Shown piece by piece: positions 5,245 to 7,343 of a DNA stretch of 7,343 bases. The position numbers and the translations under genes were made by a program. Origin of the DNA: Desulfobacterales bacterium (lineage in GTDB: Bacteria > Desulfobacterota > Desulfobacteria > Desulfobacterales > BuS5); the NCBI GenBank assembly GCA_016735355.1, contig JAERRQ010000374.1:1-7343 (forward strand), in the 5' to 3' direction. The number at the start of each line of letters is the position of its first letter. Positions within the stretch are counted from its first letter, which is position 1. Under the pieces are notes generated by a model that made no database searches, had not been told where the DNA came from, and saw only the letters and a list, made by a program, of their open reading frames with translations.

Positions 5245-6471
5245 ATGGAAACAAACCTAGATTTGAACCGTGAGATTGCCGCACGTAAATGCGCGGAAGA
5301 GGCGCTTCTTAAAAGTCAAGAAGAACTCCGGCAGGCAAGTAAAATGGAGTCGCTTGGTACTCTGGTGGCGGGGATGGCGCATGAGATTAATAATCCTATT
5401 AACCTTATCATATTTAACATGCCCCTTTTTGAGAAAATATGGATAGATTTTCTGCCTGTTTTGAAGGAGGTTGCAGATAAAGAACCTTACCGTAAATATG
5501 GTGGTTTGCAATATGCTTTTCTCGAGGATCATTTAATTCAGCTTATTTCCGATGTTAACATGGCGGCAAAGAGGGTAGCCAACATTGTCAATGATCTGAA
5601 GAAATTTGCCAGACAGTCCTATATTTTCGATAAAAAGTCTATTCAGATTAATACTGCCGTTGTTAATGCCATAAGACTGGCCCAAACTAGTATAAACAAT
5701 TTTCAGATTGATATAAAACAGGATCTATCCCATGTTCTTCCTTTAATAGAAGGGGATTCGGGGCATATTGAACAGGTACTATTGAATATACTTTTAAACG
5801 CGGTACAGGCTATAAGCCATAAGAATATACGCGGCCTGATCAAGATTTCAACCGGGGTTCAGCACAAGGACGGACGGGTTTATATCGAGATATCTGATAA
5901 CGGGATAGGCGTATCTCCATCCATTTCCAATAAAATTTTTGATCCTTTTGTCACAGACAAGCAAATGGAAGGAGGCACCGGCCTCGGACTTTCCATATCC
6001 CACAGTTTTGTGCATGCCCATGGCGGCGAAATAACTTTTCAGAGCGAGCAGGGAGAAGGAACTGTCTTTACAATTTGCTTGCCGACAAAAATAAAAGAAA
6101 AAGCTGCCAGAATTCTCATTGTAGATGACGATGAACTGATACGGGATATGTTAAGGGATGTGCTCACAAATCAACGTTCTTATTTTGTAGATGATGCTCA
6201 TAATGGCCTGGAAGCCTGTATAAAGCTTGGAACATACCGGCCTGATCTGCTTATACTTGATATTCTTATGCCCGAAATGGATGGGCTTGGAGTTTGCCGT
6301 GCCATAAAAAAGGATCCCGCGCTTGTTGATCTCAAGGTAATGATTACAACAGGAAACCGGGATCATCCTAAACTCGATCAAGTCTTTAGGTTAGGCTTTG
6401 CCAATATTCATTACAAACCTTTTAAAATACAGAAATTCCTTAACGAGGTAGATTATCTGGTTAATTCCTGA
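5245..6471 (+). CDS. Soluble hybrid histidine kinase with C-terminal receiver
   Basis: A two-component kinase of 408 residues. It opens with a short helix (LNREIAARKCAEEALLKSQE, 7-26) of the type that normally links a sensor or PAS domain to the kinase core. HisKA follows with phosphoacceptor His46 in AGMAHEINNP. The ATPase domain has the N box (QVLLNILLNAVQAI, 177-190), G1 (DNGIG, 218-222), F box (FDPF, 232-235) and G2 (GGTGLGLS, 243-250). Residues 288-408 are a receiver with VDDDE (293-297), phosphoacceptor Asp339, Thr368/369 and Lys391. There is no membrane segment, signal peptide or sensor domain, and a stop codon lies two codons before the ATG, so the N-terminus is truly short. No Shine-Dalgarno sequence is visible. 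Probable partner of the divergent HD-GYP regulator by phosphotransfer. Confidence 0.9.
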   Translation: METNLDLNREIAARKCAEEALLKSQEELRQASKMESLGTLVAGMAHEINNPINLIIFNMPLFEKIWIDFLPVLKEVADKEPYRKYGGLQYAFLEDHLIQLISDVNMAAKRVANIVNDLKKFARQSYIFDKKSIQINTAVVNAIRLAQTSINNFQIDIKQDLSHVLPLIEGDSGHIEQVLLNILLNAVQAISHKNIRGLIKISTGVQHKDGRVYIEISDNGIGVSPSISNKIFDPFVTDKQMEGGTGLGLSISHSFVHAHGGEITFQSEQGEGTVFTICLPTKIKEKAARILIVDDDELIRDMLRDVLTNQRSYFVDDAHNGLEACIKLGTYRPDLLILDILMPEMDGLGVCRAIKKDPALVDLKVMITTGNRDHPKLDQVFRLGFANIHYKPFKIQKFLNEVDYLVNS

Positions 6472-6510
6472 ACCGGATAAACCATAAAAATCTGACCCCA
6501 AACCACGCAG

Positions 6511-6540
6511 TTATAGATTACCTATAAATTATTTATTTTG
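6511..6540 (+). terminator. Weak AU hairpin with T-rich tail after the kinase gene
   Basis: TTATAG (6511-6516) and CTATAA (6522-6527) form a perfect 6-bp stem with a 5-base loop, followed by a T-rich tract (to about 6543). The stem is short and almost all A-T, so it would be a poor terminator. It lies 40 bases after the kinase stop, in the gap between two convergent genes, where termination is expected. Confidence 0.25.
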
Positions 6541-6543
6541 TTT

Positions 6544-6561
6544 CACCATCACCATCACCAC
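6544..6561. repeat. Short CAC/CAT triplet repeat
   Basis: Six triplets CAC CAT CAC CAT CAC CAC lie between the kinase and the deacetylase. They would encode six histidines on the plus strand, but no open frame with a start runs through them, so this appears to be a non-coding microsatellite. Just upstream, at 6489-6500, is AATCTGACCCCA, a string I recall as part of dispersed intergenic repeats. Confidence 0.6.
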
Positions 6562-6584
6562 ATACTGCCCCACCAAAAAGAATT

Positions 6585-7343
6585 TCAACCCAGTGTGTGC
6601 ACGATAGCTGAAGCATGGACAAGCTTTACCTTTTTTTTCAATTTAGGAAGTATTTCAGATAAAACCTTATAAGTTTCATAGTGGGGATGCGCTATACCCA
6701 CAGCTTCTCCTTGATTCATGGCTGTGTTGATAAGACCATTAATTTGTTTGCGTATAAAAACGGAATCGACTCTGTGATCTATAAATATATCACGTTGTGC
6801 AAAAGGAATCTTAAAAAGACGGGCCGAAGATCTGCACAAGGTATCCGAAGTTGTGCGGCTATCAATAAAAAAGAGTCCCCTTTTTTTGAGTATTGAAAAG
6901 ATCTGGTTCATTTTTTCCGATTTCGCCGTTATTTTTGATCCCATATGATTGTTAACTCCCCTTATGTAGGGGATGCAATCCAGATTTTTATTTAACATGC
7001 TGATAAGTTGATCAGGCGACATGAAGCTTAAAAGCGCGCCCTTTCCGGGATCAATTTTTGGATACTCAACAGGTTCCATGGGAAGATGGAGCATTATTTC
7101 AACCCCTTTTTTGCGTGCTGAATCGACAATTTGTTTGCCAAAGGGGCTATGCGGCAGCACAGAGAAAGTAAGCCTTGCATCAAGTTTGAGGAATTTCTCG
7201 GCTATTAGGCGGTCATACCCTATATCATCGATAATTATGGCTACACGGGGTAATTTTTTAGGTCTCTTAACTACAGGCAAGGAAACCGGTTTATGGACTT
7301 GCTTCTTTTCAACCGGAAAGACTTCATAAACAGGCCGTGAATG
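6585..7343 (-). CDS. yibQ: Divergent polysaccharide deacetylase, YibQ family (5' end outside window)
   Basis: A member of the YibQ/DUF610 branch of NodB-type deacetylases, which are usually exported and often lie after murein hydrolase activator (envC) and S41 peptidase genes. Its exact substrate is not established. The frame is open to the right edge, so 252 residues are visible and the start, and any signal peptide, are missing; a TTG at 7278-7280 is only an internal candidate. The visible N-terminus is a Pro/Lys-rich linker, then VAIIIDDIGYD (visible residues about 34-44) with the paired Asp, LTFSVLPHSP, EIMLHLPMEP, GVNNHMGSKIT with the metal-type His, RGLFFIDSRTT, and AHPH near the end. 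All family motifs are intact. The gene converges on the kinase gene with a 113-base gap and shows no link to the signalling genes. Confidence 0.88.
   Translation of the reverse strand, partial: HSRPVYEVFPVEKKQVHKPVSLPVVKRPKKLPRVAIIIDDIGYDRLIAEKFLKLDARLTFSVLPHSPFGKQIVDSARKKGVEIMLHLPMEPVEYPKIDPGKGALLSFMSPDQLISMLNKNLDCIPYIRGVNNHMGSKITAKSEKMNQIFSILKKRGLFFIDSRTTSDTLCRSSARLFKIPFAQRDIFIDHRVDSVFIRKQINGLINTAMNQGEAVGIAHPHYETYKVLSEILPKLKKKVKLVHASAIVHTLG

Noticed and set aside
6544..6561. Six histidine codons as a tag-like or metal-binding peptide
   Set aside because: No open frame with a start and binding site runs through the repeat.
7021..7329. Plus-strand 102-residue open frame and other frames inside the large genes
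   Set aside because: They lie antisense to well-supported genes (deacetylase, motA, motB, regulator, kinase) and show no family features or ribosome binding sites.

Overview
The window looks like chromosomal DNA of a moderately AT-rich, motile Gram-negative bacterium. The best guess is a member of the Desulfobacterota (former Deltaproteobacteria). This rests on the combination of a PomA/PomB-like flagellar stator, a receiver/HD-GYP regulator, a hybrid histidine kinase, a YibQ-type deacetylase, and many small toxin-antitoxin genes mixed with short palindromic repeats. No rRNA or marker gene is present, so the assignment is an inference.

Region 1 (1-1986) is a toxin-antitoxin (TA) and repeat zone. 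It opens with a strong intrinsic terminator on the + strand for a gene outside the window. Next come broken antisense remnants of a hicB-like antitoxin (126-240) and probably of a second mazF-like toxin (353-439), then three 15-bp tandem repeats. Two intact TA operons follow on the minus strand: brnT-brnA (1100 to 557) and mazE-mazF (1837 to 1260). In each pair the two genes overlap by 13-14 bases. Promoters can be read for both; the mazEF one matches the sigma-70 consensus exactly and carries an inverted repeat over its -10. A REP-like hairpin and a perfect 32-bp palindrome flank mazEF.

Region 2 (1987-4779, minus strand) holds a response regulator with a receiver and an HD-GYP-like domain, followed after 80 bases by motA and motB. 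The stator proteins resemble the sodium-type PomA/PomB, including Thr158 and Thr186 at exactly the PomA positions. The HD-GYP protein departs from consensus at several catalytic or signature positions and lacks the usual receiver Ser/Thr.

Region 3 (4780-5244) is an AT-rich divergent intergenic region with a co-centred imperfect palindrome that looks like a small non-coding mobile element. Region 4 (5245-6471, plus strand) is a soluble hybrid histidine kinase with no sensor domain, transcribed away from the HD-GYP regulator. The kinase, regulator and stators form a plausible signalling-to-motility unit. Region 5 (6585 to the right edge, minus strand) is a YibQ-family divergent polysaccharide deacetylase whose 5' end lies outside the window.

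Nothing here is clearly a new defence or mobile system. The most informative unusual points are the layered TA graveyard, the degenerate HD-GYP protein next to a sensorless kinase and stator genes, and the palindromic element between them.
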